From assembly GCA_964635295.1 (NCBI GenBank), contig CAZWOB010000003.1, positions 1 to 64,000 on the forward strand: a stretch of DNA of 64,000 nucleotides. Direction: 5' to 3'. The translations under genes and the position numbers were made by a program. Positions 1 to 8,324 of the stretch are shown here, piece by piece. The notes beneath the pieces are model-generated. The model saw nothing but the letters and a program-made list of their open reading frames with translations. It was not told where the DNA came from and did not search any database. The number at the start of each line of letters is the position of its first letter. Positions within the stretch are counted from its first letter, which is position 1. The stretch is from Waddlia sp964635295 (lineage in GTDB: Bacteria; Chlamydiota; Chlamydiia; Chlamydiales; Waddliaceae).

Positions 1-56
1 GGAGCATCAGAATGATTTTTTGTCAAAAAAACTTATGCGTAAAAGTATGTTTGAGA

Positions 57-115
57 CTTTGTGTTTTGAATTTTTTCCTTGCCAATTGCCACTCGGGATA
101 TTATGAAACACAAAG
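57..115. repeat. Short inverted repeat, CTTTGTGTTT type
   Basis: The arms CTTTGTGTTT (57-66) and AAACACAAAG (106-115) are exact reverse complements. The same 10-mer arms occur within the longer inverted repeat at 50115-50206, and in both places the arm is followed or preceded by a similar CAT(A/T)AT flank. I read this as a degenerate copy of a dispersed intergenic repeat. No convincing gene lies in 1-309. Confidence 0.5.
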
Positions 116-146
116 CCACAAAGGATGCCATGAACGCTTCGAGTAT

Positions 147-308
147 ATGAACCTATCTCATTAACATTCTTCATCATATTTGGCGCCTTTTCCCCAGGGA
201 AGAGAAATCGAGCCGTGCCTATCATATCAAATATTGACTTCGTCTAGATTTTCTCCCAAGGAAAATTCAGCCGAATCTGGATAAATCTTTTTAATGAGAT
301 AGGTTCAT
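147..308. repeat. Element bounded by 18-bp inverted repeats
   Basis: Positions 147-164 and 291-308 are perfect 18-bp reverse complements of each other; the second copy reads TTAATGAGATAGGTTCAT. The 162-bp unit lies just downstream of the oxidoreductase gene, which ends at 310 on the minus strand. A 12-bp piece of the arm (AGATAGGTTCAT) recurs at 22404-22415. It could be a small MITE-like element or a long-stem transcript end. I see no transposase or obvious target duplication. Confidence 0.5.
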
Positions 309-309
309 T

Positions 310-1563
310 TTATTTTAGAGATAGATCGGACTGGATCTTGTCTGCGAGATGCCTTCCCGAGGCCAACGCCCCGTTGATTGAGGCGGAGTCAACTACCTCG
401 CCGGCGAGATATACCCCTTTGAGACGAGGGTGGTGATAATCGACTAGAGGGGGCGGGTGGTCTTGTGTCGGTAATGCGGTTTCAATCACATACGTTCGCA
501 GATGTTCAGGTTTGGCATTTGTCCAATGCAATATTTGATCTCTTACCCGATTCTCAAGATCGGGAGCCTTCTGCCATTTCGGATCGACAACAGTTGCCGA
601 TAATAAATGTTTCCCTTTGGGAGCATATGTCGGTTGTACTGCACTGTCGATGGATAAATTATTGATCGGCCCCTGTCTGTTGCCAAGCATCAGCAAGCTG
701 TGTGACTTTATTCTGTCAGCGTCAATCGAATAGTATAAACAGGTCACTCCTACCATTGGATGGCAAGGGATCAACGGAAAAAAGCGGTTGGTGATTCTTG
801 AGTCCAAACAACAAATGATGATGTCGGGATGAAGCGTTTCGCCATTGGCCAGTTTCAGGTGTTTGTGGTCGATCCCTGTCACTTCCGTATTGTACCTGAT
901 GGTCGTCTTTTTCAATTTGGACGCGAGATTGGCGGCAATCGACCCCATTCCATCTGCAGGAAGACAAGCCCTTCCTGTTAAAAACTGATAGAACCTTTTC
1001 ATGAAAATCGGAGCCTGCGTATGCAGATCGTTCTCCAAAAACACCCCGCCAAAGAAGGGACGGAAAAAGCTGTCGATCATCTCTTTGGAAATATGGAGGT
1101 GTTCCAATAGCTCCTCTGTACTTAAAATTCCCATCTTCCAATGTCGGGGATCTTCTTCAAATCGCTTGTATTCAAATAAAAGTTTTATAAAAGCTGGCAG
1201 TTTTCTGGGGTAGCGCAATGTAGACTTCAGCCATTTCAATGGGTGAAAGCGTGGATTGTAGAGAGGAATCCATCCCTTTTTCGGGTGGGAGATCAAAGCG
1301 CCGGATTGAAAGTAGCGGGCTCCAAGCTCTTCTAAATCGAAAAGTGCTTGAATTTCAGGGTAGGAGCTCAAAAATACTTGAAAACCTCTGTCGAGAATAA
1401 AGCCGTTGACCTTCTCGGAATAGATCCGTCCTCCCGGATGATCCTCCTTTTCGAACAAAATCGGCGAAAAGCCTTTTTTCTCAAGGTGATAGGCACAGCT
1501 GAGCCCTGTCAGGCCCGCACCGACAATTGCGATAGATGGAGTTGAATTTTGAGTGTCTCCCAT
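310..1563 (-). CDS. FAD-dependent amine-oxidase-family oxidoreductase
   Basis: This 417-residue protein opens with a Rossmann FAD-binding motif (IVGAGLTGLS, residues 13-22), followed by an acidic strand end and GGR (FEKEDHPGGRI). The C-terminal GVYLAGEVVDSASINGALASG is the second FAD contact typical of the protoporphyrinogen oxidase, phytoene desaturase and monoamine oxidase superfamily. The substrate cannot be told from sequence. It lacks clear HemG/HemY landmarks, and a HemJ candidate lies at 8325-8747, so I do not name it hemG. The start is the only ATG before the motif and overlaps the divergent mtaB upstream region. No good ribosome binding site is visible. Confidence 0.8.
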   Translation of the reverse strand: MGDTQNSTPSIAIVGAGLTGLSCAYHLEKKGFSPILFEKEDHPGGRIYSEKVNGFILDRGFQVFLSSYPEIQALFDLEELGARYFQSGALISHPKKGWIPLYNPRFHPLKWLKSTLRYPRKLPAFIKLLFEYKRFEEDPRHWKMGILSTEELLEHLHISKEMIDSFFRPFFGGVFLENDLHTQAPIFMKRFYQFLTGRACLPADGMGSIAANLASKLKKTTIRYNTEVTGIDHKHLKLANGETLHPDIIICCLDSRITNRFFPLIPCHPMVGVTCLYYSIDADRIKSHSLLMLGNRQGPINNLSIDSAVQPTYAPKGKHLLSATVVDPKWQKAPDLENRVRDQILHWTNAKPEHLRTYVIETALPTQDHPPPLVDYHHPRLKGVYLAGEVVDSASINGALASGRHLADKIQSDLSLK

Positions 1564-1579
1564 GCTATACTATTTTGCT

Positions 1580-2851
1580 ATGAACAGTAAAAAACGTCAA
1601 AAATTTCGTGTCATTACTTTGGGATGCAGGACCAACCAGTATGAATCCCAGGCATTTAGAGACCAGTTGCTTCAAATGGGGTATGAACCCGCCGTTAATC
1701 AGGAAGAGGCCGACCTCTGTATTGTCAATACCTGCACGGTGACAGAATCTGCCGACAGCAGAAGCCGTTACGAAATTCGCCAGCTTGCAAAAAAGAACCC
1801 CGGAGCTGAAATTGTCGTGACCGGCTGTTCAGTCGAAAGACAGCCGGAGAAGATCGAAGCGATCGTGGGTGTGACAAAACTTGTACGCAATGCCGATAAA
1901 GAATCACTTCTCAGAGAAATGTTTCCAGACGAGGACCTGCCTGAGTTTTCCATCCGAAATTTCGATGCGCACACTCGGGCGTTCGTCAAAGTGCAGGACG
2001 GGTGCAATTCTTTTTGCACCTACTGCATCATCCCTTACGTTAGAGGAAGATCAAGGTCGCGCACGATGGATGATGTATTGGACGAGGTCCGTGACCTGAT
2101 TGCAAACGGATTTAAGGAGATCGTACTGACCGGAATCAATATTGGGGATTTTGATGGCAACGAAGAGGAGCCGCGCAGGCTTGCAGAATTAATCAAAGAA
2201 GTTGATCGCATGCCTGGACTGGAGCGGTTGCGCGTCTCTTCCATCGATCCTGATGAAGTGGATGATGAAATGCTGGAAACGATCATCAATGGAAAGAAGA
2301 CGTGCAAGTCGATGCATATCGTCTTGCAGTCCGGCTCAAACGTCGTCTTGAAAAGGATGAACCGGAAATACACGCGGCAAATGTTCATGGACTCTGTTGT
2401 CAGGCTTCGCGATGCCTGCCCGGATTTCACGTTTACCACTGATGTCATCGTTGGCTTTCCCGGCGAGACAGAACGGGACCACCAGGAAACGCTCGATGTA
2501 TTGAGAGAGGTGCAGTTCGCGAAGGTGCACATGTTTCCTTACAGCCCGCGGCCACGAACGCGAGCAGCCCAATACCCGGACCGTGTCCCATCTGACATTA
2601 TCCAAAGACGAAAGCAGGAAGTGCTCCGATTGAGCGAGGAGATCTCCTTCGAACTGCGCCGAAACTATGTGGGAAGGCAGATGACGGTGTTAACGGAAAG
2701 CTATGATGATTACCATAAGGAGATGATCACCGGACACACGGATAATTTTCTTCCTGTAATGATTTCTAAGGATGGACTTGTTCCCAACCAGTTAGTTGAT
2801 GTCAAGTGTGTGGAAAATACAGCTTCCGGGCTTGTAGGAGAGGTGGTGTGA
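1580..2851 (+). CDS. mtaB: tRNA t6A37 methylthiotransferase MtaB
   Basis: A radical-SAM methylthiotransferase that would add the 2-methylthio group to N6-threonylcarbamoyladenosine at tRNA position 37. The N-terminal UPF0004 domain shows CRTNQYES and VNTCTVT, which supply two of the three auxiliary cluster cysteines. The radical-SAM CxxxCxxC is in DGCNSFCTYCIIPYVRG. The FPGETERD segment and a C-terminal TRAM-like stretch follow. The protein is 423 residues from ATG 1580 (MNSKKRQKF). Upstream in-frame ATGs at 1553 and 1562 overlap the divergent gene's start codon and a TATACT box (1566-1571), so I prefer 1580. It overlaps the next gene by one base (TGATG), which suggests translational coupling. 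It differs from MiaB at 6927-8246. Confidence 0.9.
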   Translation: MNSKKRQKFRVITLGCRTNQYESQAFRDQLLQMGYEPAVNQEEADLCIVNTCTVTESADSRSRYEIRQLAKKNPGAEIVVTGCSVERQPEKIEAIVGVTKLVRNADKESLLREMFPDEDLPEFSIRNFDAHTRAFVKVQDGCNSFCTYCIIPYVRGRSRSRTMDDVLDEVRDLIANGFKEIVLTGINIGDFDGNEEEPRRLAELIKEVDRMPGLERLRVSSIDPDEVDDEMLETIINGKKTCKSMHIVLQSGSNVVLKRMNRKYTRQMFMDSVVRLRDACPDFTFTTDVIVGFPGETERDHQETLDVLREVQFAKVHMFPYSPRPRTRAAQYPDRVPSDIIQRRKQEVLRLSEEISFELRRNYVGRQMTVLTESYDDYHKEMITGHTDNFLPVMISKDGLVPNQLVDVKCVENTASGLVGEVV

Positions 2852-3819
2852 TGCATATTAGAATCGCCGAACGACTGCGTCCATTCTCTCACCATCCCGG
2901 CACAAAAGTGATTTTGCCGCGAAGCAAGATCGTTCTCGAATTGTATCCCACGCTTTTTATCGTGGGTGATCAAAAGATCCCCTTGGAGCTTACAGGACCT
3001 GTAAAGGAGTTTACTGTCCAGCTCGACCTCGAGAAAGGATGTGTGTGGGTTTGGGGATTTTATCAGGAAGGATACAGACGCTTCTGTTTGTGGAGCGAAT
3101 CCGGCGCATTCAAAATAGCAGCAGTCAGGGGAGGCGAAACCGTTGATCATCCCAAGTTCTCGACAAGCGCATTTGAGCGGCTCTCGCTAGGGTCGCATAA
3201 AAAACAAGATTGGTGCTTGGTCAAACGGAGAGGGGATCTGAAAGAAATTGTTCCTCATTGGCTGAGGCTTGCCCAGTTGCTCCCTTCAGTTGAACGTCAC
3301 GATCAAGGGGTTCTTGATTATTTACGTCAGATCCCTAAGGAGAAGACGACGTTGAACGAAAACATTCTTAACCTCTATCATCTGGGGTTTGACGGCATTT
3401 TTCATCCCCGCCTGGACGATCGGGATCATTTAGGGGTCTTCCTTCCTTCTGTGACCGGAAGTCCGTCACCATTGGCGCTCATTGCCCAGGGAGCGGAATT
3501 TCTACGCAGTTTGTTTATTGAAGAAGGTGAACAGATCAAAATTCTTCCTTGCCTGCCTCCTCAATTCCACTGTGGGCGATTGATATTCATTGACTTAGGG
3601 GAAATTGGGGCACTTCATATCGAATGGAGCAAAAAAATGATCCGCCGGATGGTATTTAACAGCGCATCGGACCGCGATCAGACATTTGTTTTTCAAAAAG
3701 AGGTAAAAAATTTCCGCTTTCGCAAAGCTGACGAAAAAAAGGGAAAGATTATCTCCTCTGGCTCATCTCTCTCATTTTCAAGTGATTCCGTTTATTATTT
3801 CGACAGATTTGAAAAATAG
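2851..3819 (+). CDS. Conserved protein of unknown function
   Basis: I do not recognise this 322-residue protein. The start ATG shares its A with the mtaB stop, and GTAGGAGAGG lies 7 bases before it, so the pair is likely co-transcribed. There is no signal peptide or membrane segment. Residues about 235-300 (ILPCLPPQFHCGRL, then a strand-rich stretch with ALHIEW and RRMVFNSAS) resemble the small C-terminal beta-sandwich that follows the catalytic barrel in GH95/GH65-type glycosidases. No catalytic part is evident, and that likeness is only a by-eye impression. It may be a conserved chlamydial protein. Confidence 0.7.
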   Translation: MHIRIAERLRPFSHHPGTKVILPRSKIVLELYPTLFIVGDQKIPLELTGPVKEFTVQLDLEKGCVWVWGFYQEGYRRFCLWSESGAFKIAAVRGGETVDHPKFSTSAFERLSLGSHKKQDWCLVKRRGDLKEIVPHWLRLAQLLPSVERHDQGVLDYLRQIPKEKTTLNENILNLYHLGFDGIFHPRLDDRDHLGVFLPSVTGSPSPLALIAQGAEFLRSLFIEEGEQIKILPCLPPQFHCGRLIFIDLGEIGALHIEWSKKMIRRMVFNSASDRDQTFVFQKEVKNFRFRKADEKKGKIISSGSSLSFSSDSVYYFDRFEK

Positions 3820-3820
3820 A

Positions 3821-4123
3821 TTACGAATTAGAGTTTGAGGCATTGGCATAGAGGATGAAACTGCCCCTCAATCCTGCAGCTCCACCGAAAGCCAATGGAA
3901 AACCGGCAATAACCCCTACTATCGATAAACACAGGATAATTCCTGCTGCATAAGTGATACCCGATAGAATGCCAAGTGCTACTGCCGATGTTTTGATTAG
4001 CACTTTATCCAGGTTTTTCATACAGTTCCAAACTCGACCAAGAGCATTAACGCTTTGATCCATTAATTCTTGCGAACCGCTAAGAACCTGTCCTTTTTCA
4101 TTTGTATTTAGTCTATCTACCAT
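3821..4123 (-). CDS. Small Inc-like membrane protein candidate
   Basis: The protein has 100 residues: a polar N-terminal half and then a closely spaced pair of hydrophobic segments (about residues 43-68 and 70-92, separated by a very short turn). That bilobed hydrophobic hairpin is the hallmark of chlamydial inclusion-membrane (Inc) proteins, which are type III secreted and insert in the host-derived vacuole membrane. It has no cleavable signal peptide. It is convergent with the gene ending at 3819. The upstream region has TATAAT on the minus strand (4132-4137) and a CTTAAC-T-GTTAAG palindrome (4141-4153). Function unknown; a plain two-pass inner-membrane protein is the alternative. Confidence 0.6.
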   Translation of the reverse strand: MVDRLNTNEKGQVLSGSQELMDQSVNALGRVWNCMKNLDKVLIKTSAVALGILSGITYAAGIILCLSIVGVIAGFPLAFGGAAGLRGSFILYANASNSNS

Positions 4124-4131
4124 TAAGCACT

Positions 4132-4153
4132 ATTATAAAGCTTAACTGTTAAG
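4132..4153 (-). promoter_or_regulatory. -10 box and palindrome upstream of the Inc-like gene
   Basis: On the minus strand TATAAT (4132-4137) lies 8 bases before the start codon at 4123. Just upstream is the perfect palindrome CTTAACTGTTAAG (4141-4153), which sits where a repressor could cover the spacer. The -35 match is poor, and the leader would be only a few bases long. Confidence 0.3.
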
Positions 4154-4190
4154 AGTTTATAAATATTATTTTAATAATATGATAAAAAAA

Positions 4191-4215
4191 CGGGATGAAC
4201 ACGATGTTCATCCCG
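4191..4215 (-). terminator. Intrinsic terminator on the minus strand without an assigned gene
   Basis: A 10-bp perfect stem (CGGGATGAAC / GTTCATCCCG) with a 5-base loop is followed on the minus strand by seven Ts (4184-4190). This is a textbook rho-independent terminator. The only minus-strand template before it is the 4216-4319 intergenic stretch and antisense ligA, so it may end a small RNA (see findings). Confidence 0.7.
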
Positions 4216-4319
4216 CCCCAACCAAAAAAAGGAGGCTATCCTTCTTGAAATCATTTGTGTGCATTTTCCGTGCCATTCTTGTATATTTTAACGTTCATTA
4301 ACAAAACGCTGTTAGGACA

Positions 4320-6329
4320 ATGAAAAGAGAAGAGTATATCGCCCTCTGTGATGAGGCTTGGGAACATAATAAACGGTACTATGTCGACAACGCGCCTGTG
4401 ATCAGCGATGAAGAATTTGACAGGCTGCTTAAAAGACTCGAAGAGATCGAAAAGGAGCACCCTGAATGGTCAGATCCAAACTCGCCGACAAGACGAGTGG
4501 GGGAAATGCTGACCGAAGGGTTTTCAACCGTTAAGCACCGCTTCCCCATGCTCTCGTTGGCAAATACGTACAGCGAAGAGGAAGTGGACGACTTTATCAA
4601 ACGGATGAAGAAATTAGTCGGTCATGGAGAAATCGCATACTCTTGTGAACTAAAAATGGACGGAATAGCTGTAACCGTCACCTACGAAAAGGGGAGGTTT
4701 GTCAGGGCCGTGACCCGAGGGGATGGAAAGCAGGGAGATGATATATCGGCCAACATGAAAACCGTCGCTTCGCTGCCTTTGCGGCTAGTCGGCAATGATA
4801 TCCCTGACCAGCTCGAAGTCAGAGGCGAGGTCTTCATGCCGATCGACGCATTCGAGGAGTTGAACCGATCGCGTGAAGCAGTGGGGGAGGCTCCCTTCGC
4901 TAACCCAAGGAATGCCGCAGGCGGATCGTTGAAACTGCTCGACCCCAGGATCACCGCAGAACGCAGTCTCGCCGTCGTTTTTTATGGTATTGCCGATCCG
5001 GAGTCGATCGGGTTAAGTTCACAGTACAGCACGCATGACTACTTAAAAAATCTTGGCTTGCCTCCTCTTGAATATCAACGACTCTGTTCAGATCGAAATC
5101 AAATCTGGAAATTTGTCGAAGAAGTGCGCAATGCAAGAGCTGACCTTCCCTATCAGATCGATGGGATTGTGATCAAACTCGATGAGTTGAAACAACAAAA
5201 ACGATTGGGGGCGACTGGAAAACATCCACGCTGGGCTGTTGCCTATAAGTTTGCCGCCGAGCAGGCTCAAACAAGGATACGGGCAATTAAAGTTCAGGTT
5301 GGGCGGACAGGCGTCATGACGCCTGTAGCGGAACTGGAGCCTGTCTTGTTAGCGGGCAGTACGATCTCCAGAGCGACCCTGCATAACGAAGAAGAGGTGG
5401 AGAGAAAGGATATCCGAATCGGTGATCTGGCAACGATCGAGAAGGGGGGAGACGTAATCCCTAAAGTAGTCTCAGTCGATCCTGCGAAGCGGAAAGAGGG
5501 AAGCACTCCCTGGAAAATGCCTGAGACATGCCCCAGTTGCGGCACGAAACTGATACGAACTGATGGCGAGGTTGCGGTCAAGTGTCCCAATCGCGATGGA
5601 TGTCCGGAACAGCAGCTCAGGCGCATTGCCTATTTCGTCAGCAAAGGTTCAATGGATATTGACAACCTGGGAGAAAAGGTGGTCGAACAGTTGATCCGCG
5701 TCGGTTATGTCAGCCGTCCCTCTGATATTTATGCATTGAGCGAGGAACAACTTCTAAACCTTGAGGGATTCAAAGAGAAGGCGGCAAAACGTTTGATGAA
5801 AGGGATCAAGGACTCCAAAAATATTCCGCTTCATCGGTTCATCATGGCTCTTGGCATTCCCTATGTGGGAGCTGGAACGGCGGAGCTCCTGGCAAACCGG
5901 GCAGGAGATATGGATGGATTGCAAAACCTTTCTCATGAGCAGCTGATCTCCATTGATGGGATCGGCGATAAGGTAGCAGATGCTGTGACTGATTATTTTG
6001 CTGACCAGGATAACCTTGATGAGATCGAACGGCTGAAAAACTTTGGGGTTTGCCCCCAAAAGGTTGAAAGAAAAACCTTTATAGGGCATCCCTTTAATGA
6101 AAAAACATTTGTCTTAACAGGAACCCTGGATGGTTTCACTCGCACCGATGCAGCCTCTTTGATCAAAGAGAGAGGAGGTAAAGTGACGGGGTCGGTCAGT
6201 AAGAAGACCGACTTTATATTGGCGGGGGAATCTCCGGGGTCTAAACTGGATAAGGCCGAAGCTTTAGGGGTGCGGGTTCTGACCGAGCCCGAGTTTGTTA
6301 ACATGATCAACAGCCAGGAGGATCAATGA
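4320..6329 (+). CDS. ligA: NAD-dependent DNA ligase LigA
   Basis: Seals nicks in duplex DNA using NAD+ during replication and repair. The 669 residues have the standard bacterial layout: Ia and adenylation domains with the nucleophile lysine in LKMDG (K112), an OB fold, a four-cysteine zinc finger (CPSCGTKL then VKCPNRDGC, about residues 403-425), tandem helix-hairpin-helix repeats, and a C-terminal BRCT domain (about 590-665, FVLTGTLDGFTR). Length is normal for the family. ATG 4320 follows TTAGGAC at suitable spacing. The last four bases (ATGA) overlap the start of sodC, so the two are probably translated from one message. Confidence 0.97.
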   Translation: MKREEYIALCDEAWEHNKRYYVDNAPVISDEEFDRLLKRLEEIEKEHPEWSDPNSPTRRVGEMLTEGFSTVKHRFPMLSLANTYSEEEVDDFIKRMKKLVGHGEIAYSCELKMDGIAVTVTYEKGRFVRAVTRGDGKQGDDISANMKTVASLPLRLVGNDIPDQLEVRGEVFMPIDAFEELNRSREAVGEAPFANPRNAAGGSLKLLDPRITAERSLAVVFYGIADPESIGLSSQYSTHDYLKNLGLPPLEYQRLCSDRNQIWKFVEEVRNARADLPYQIDGIVIKLDELKQQKRLGATGKHPRWAVAYKFAAEQAQTRIRAIKVQVGRTGVMTPVAELEPVLLAGSTISRATLHNEEEVERKDIRIGDLATIEKGGDVIPKVVSVDPAKRKEGSTPWKMPETCPSCGTKLIRTDGEVAVKCPNRDGCPEQQLRRIAYFVSKGSMDIDNLGEKVVEQLIRVGYVSRPSDIYALSEEQLLNLEGFKEKAAKRLMKGIKDSKNIPLHRFIMALGIPYVGAGTAELLANRAGDMDGLQNLSHEQLISIDGIGDKVADAVTDYFADQDNLDEIERLKNFGVCPQKVERKTFIGHPFNEKTFVLTGTLDGFTRTDAASLIKERGGKVTGSVSKKTDFILAGESPGSKLDKAEALGVRVLTEPEFVNMINSQEDQ

Positions 6330-6943
6330 AAAAAATCGCCTATATCGCAGCTTTGAGTGCGATTCTTACAAGTTGCGGCGGATCAGATGAAGAAAATGAC
6401 GTCTCGATCCAAAATACCGAAAAACCGGCAACTGACCTTAACCAATCAAATGGCGATCAGCAAGCCAAAGAAGTGAAAAATGATGACGGACCTGTAAAAA
6501 AAGCATTCGCGGTCGTTCAAGCGAAGAGCGGCAGCGAAGTTGTCGGCGCTGTGGATTTTATCGTCGTGGAAAATGGACTGCGAGTTGTTGCCAATATTGG
6601 CGGACTGGCTCCGGGAAAGCACGGTTTCCATATCCATGAGAAGGGAGACTGCTCAGCGCATGACGGCAGCTCGGCCGGAGGCCATTTCAATCCCTTCAAT
6701 AAAAAGCATGGCGGGCCCGATACGGCAGAAAGGCATGAAGGGGATTTGGGTAATCTGGAAGCTGACCAATATGGGTTCGCCTATTATGACAACGTGATCG
6801 AAGGATTGAAGCTCAATGGCGACTATTCAATCATCGACAAGTCGGTCGTGATCCATGAAGGTGAAGATGACCTGAAAACCGACCCCTCCGGCAATTCCGG
6901 TGCGAGGATCGGTTGCGGCCTTATCGTCAATGGGGAGCTTTAG
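6326..6943 (+). CDS. sodC: Cu/Zn superoxide dismutase, lipoprotein
   Basis: Dismutes superoxide in the cell envelope. The N-terminus has a lipoprotein signal with lipobox LTSC (Cys17), and an acidic/polar linker to about residue 55 precedes the SodC domain. All ligands are visible: H102 and H104 (FHIHE), H120, bridging H128, H137, D140 and H177. The disulfide pair C109/C197 and active-site R194 (SGARIGCG) are also present. The 205-residue length is family-typical with a linker. It overlaps ligA by four bases, an unexpected partner that suggests insertion of an acquired gene into the ligA unit. The 3' end overlaps convergent miaB by 17 bp. A lipid-anchored SodC would defend against the host oxidative burst. 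Confidence 0.95.
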   Translation: MKKIAYIAALSAILTSCGGSDEENDVSIQNTEKPATDLNQSNGDQQAKEVKNDDGPVKKAFAVVQAKSGSEVVGAVDFIVVENGLRVVANIGGLAPGKHGFHIHEKGDCSAHDGSSAGGHFNPFNKKHGGPDTAERHEGDLGNLEADQYGFAYYDNVIEGLKLNGDYSIIDKSVVIHEGEDDLKTDPSGNSGARIGCGLIVNGEL

Positions 6944-8246
6944 CGATCAGCGTTTGGTGGCTGTAACCATCGACGACCACTTTTTGAAGGGTACCGATCA
7001 TCTCATCGGTACCCGGAAAAATGACCTTCTTCCAGCAGCTTGTACGCCCTTTAACAAACCGATCATCTTTCGTATTGCGTCTCTCGACTAAGACTTCCAC
7101 TTCTTTGCCCATCATCTCTTGCTGCTGTTTCTTATAAATCGTGTCCTGCAGCTCCATCAAACGGTGAAGGCGTTCTTGTTTTACTTCTTCAGGAATGTCG
7201 TCTTTCCACCGCATCGCTGGAGTGCCTTTGCGGGGACTGTAGGCGAAGATAAAGGCAACAGAGTATTCGATTTCCTTCATCGCATCATAGGTCATCTGGA
7301 ACTCTTCTTCTGTTTCCGTGGGGAATCCGACGATGATGTCGGTACCGAGCGAGACATGGGGGACGATCTCTTTGAGCATCTGCACTTTTTCCATGTATTG
7401 CTCAAGCGTGTAGATGCGGTGCATTTTGCGCAGGATCCTGCTGGAGCCGGACTGGATAGGAAAGTGGACAAATTCGCAGAGGCTGTCAAAGTCCCGTATT
7501 GCTTCCATTAGGTCCCGGGTGATATCGACCGGATGACTAGTCATAAACCTGACGCGCGCGATACCGGTCTCTTTGTCGATCCGTTCAAGCAGGTCGTGGA
7601 ACAGGCAGTTCCATTCCGGCTGGTCTTTGCCGTAGCTGTTGACGTTTTGCCCCAAAAGAGTGACCTCTTTATACCCTTTGTCGGCGAGCTGTTTGATCTC
7701 ATCGACGATATGTTCGGGCGGCCTGGAAACTTCAGGCCCGCGCGTGTAGGGAACGACACAGTAGGTGCAGAATTTATCGCATCCTCGGATGATCGAGACA
7801 AACGCTTTAAGGTCGTCATCCCGTTTTGCGCCGACATAGTTAAGTTCAAAAGAAAATTTTTCATCGGTGCGCGCGCTTTGCGTTCCGGTTGCGATCACTT
7901 CATCTAAAACGCTGTCGAGATCGTGGATGTTATTTGTGCCAAGGACAAAATCTACATGCGGAAGTTTGCGGAACAGCGTATCTTTTTTGGCGTTGGCCAT
8001 GCAGCCGGTGACGCCGATGATTTTATCTTTTTTGCGGGACCGCCCGAGTTTGCCGAGCTTCCCCATTACCTTTCTTTCGGCAAGATCGCGGATCGAACAG
8101 GTGTTGTAGATCAGCACGTCTGCGAGGTTTTCCTCTTCGGTCCGCTCCAATCCTCGGTTTTCCAGGAGTCCGACCATCACCTCTGTATCGAGTTCGTTCA
8201 TCTGACAGCCGTAGGTGCGGACAAAAAATTTCTTTGGATCTTTCAT
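6927..8246 (-). CDS. miaB: tRNA i6A37 methylthiotransferase MiaB
   Basis: A radical-SAM enzyme that converts i6A37 to ms2i6A37 in tRNAs reading UNN codons. It has YGCQMNELDTE, the auxiliary cluster cysteine in YNTCSIRDLAERK, a third cysteine in VTGCMA, and the radical-SAM CxxxCxxC in RGCDKFCTYCVVPYTRG. A TRAM domain closes the C-terminus. I choose ATG 8246 (MKDPKKFFVRTYG), giving 439 residues. The ORF stays open 34 codons further upstream, but those residues do not look like family sequence and the region would be needed for a promoter. Gene hemJ diverges from it. Confidence 0.95.
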   Translation of the reverse strand: MKDPKKFFVRTYGCQMNELDTEVMVGLLENRGLERTEEENLADVLIYNTCSIRDLAERKVMGKLGKLGRSRKKDKIIGVTGCMANAKKDTLFRKLPHVDFVLGTNNIHDLDSVLDEVIATGTQSARTDEKFSFELNYVGAKRDDDLKAFVSIIRGCDKFCTYCVVPYTRGPEVSRPPEHIVDEIKQLADKGYKEVTLLGQNVNSYGKDQPEWNCLFHDLLERIDKETGIARVRFMTSHPVDITRDLMEAIRDFDSLCEFVHFPIQSGSSRILRKMHRIYTLEQYMEKVQMLKEIVPHVSLGTDIIVGFPTETEEEFQMTYDAMKEIEYSVAFIFAYSPRKGTPAMRWKDDIPEEVKQERLHRLMELQDTIYKKQQQEMMGKEVEVLVERRNTKDDRFVKGRTSCWKKVIFPGTDEMIGTLQKVVVDGYSHQTLIAKAPH

Positions 8247-8324
8247 AAGTACGTAATCTTGTTGTGTATTAAGGGGTATTATTCTATAAAATGTGATATC
8301 TTTTTGCCTAGGAGAAATTGTTTG

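Noticed and set aside
7..225. 72-codon open frame on the minus strand
   Set aside because: It spans both inverted-repeat arms, has no ribosome binding site, and its translation resembles no protein; it is better explained as repeat sequence.
310..1563. Naming the FAD oxidoreductase hemG or a phytoene desaturase
   Set aside because: Only superfamily FAD motifs are visible; substrate-specific features cannot be read by eye.
4251..4460. 69-codon minus-strand frame over the ligA start
   Set aside because: Mostly antisense to ligA, whose protein is unmistakable; no start site support. The terminator beyond it is treated as a possible small-RNA end instead.
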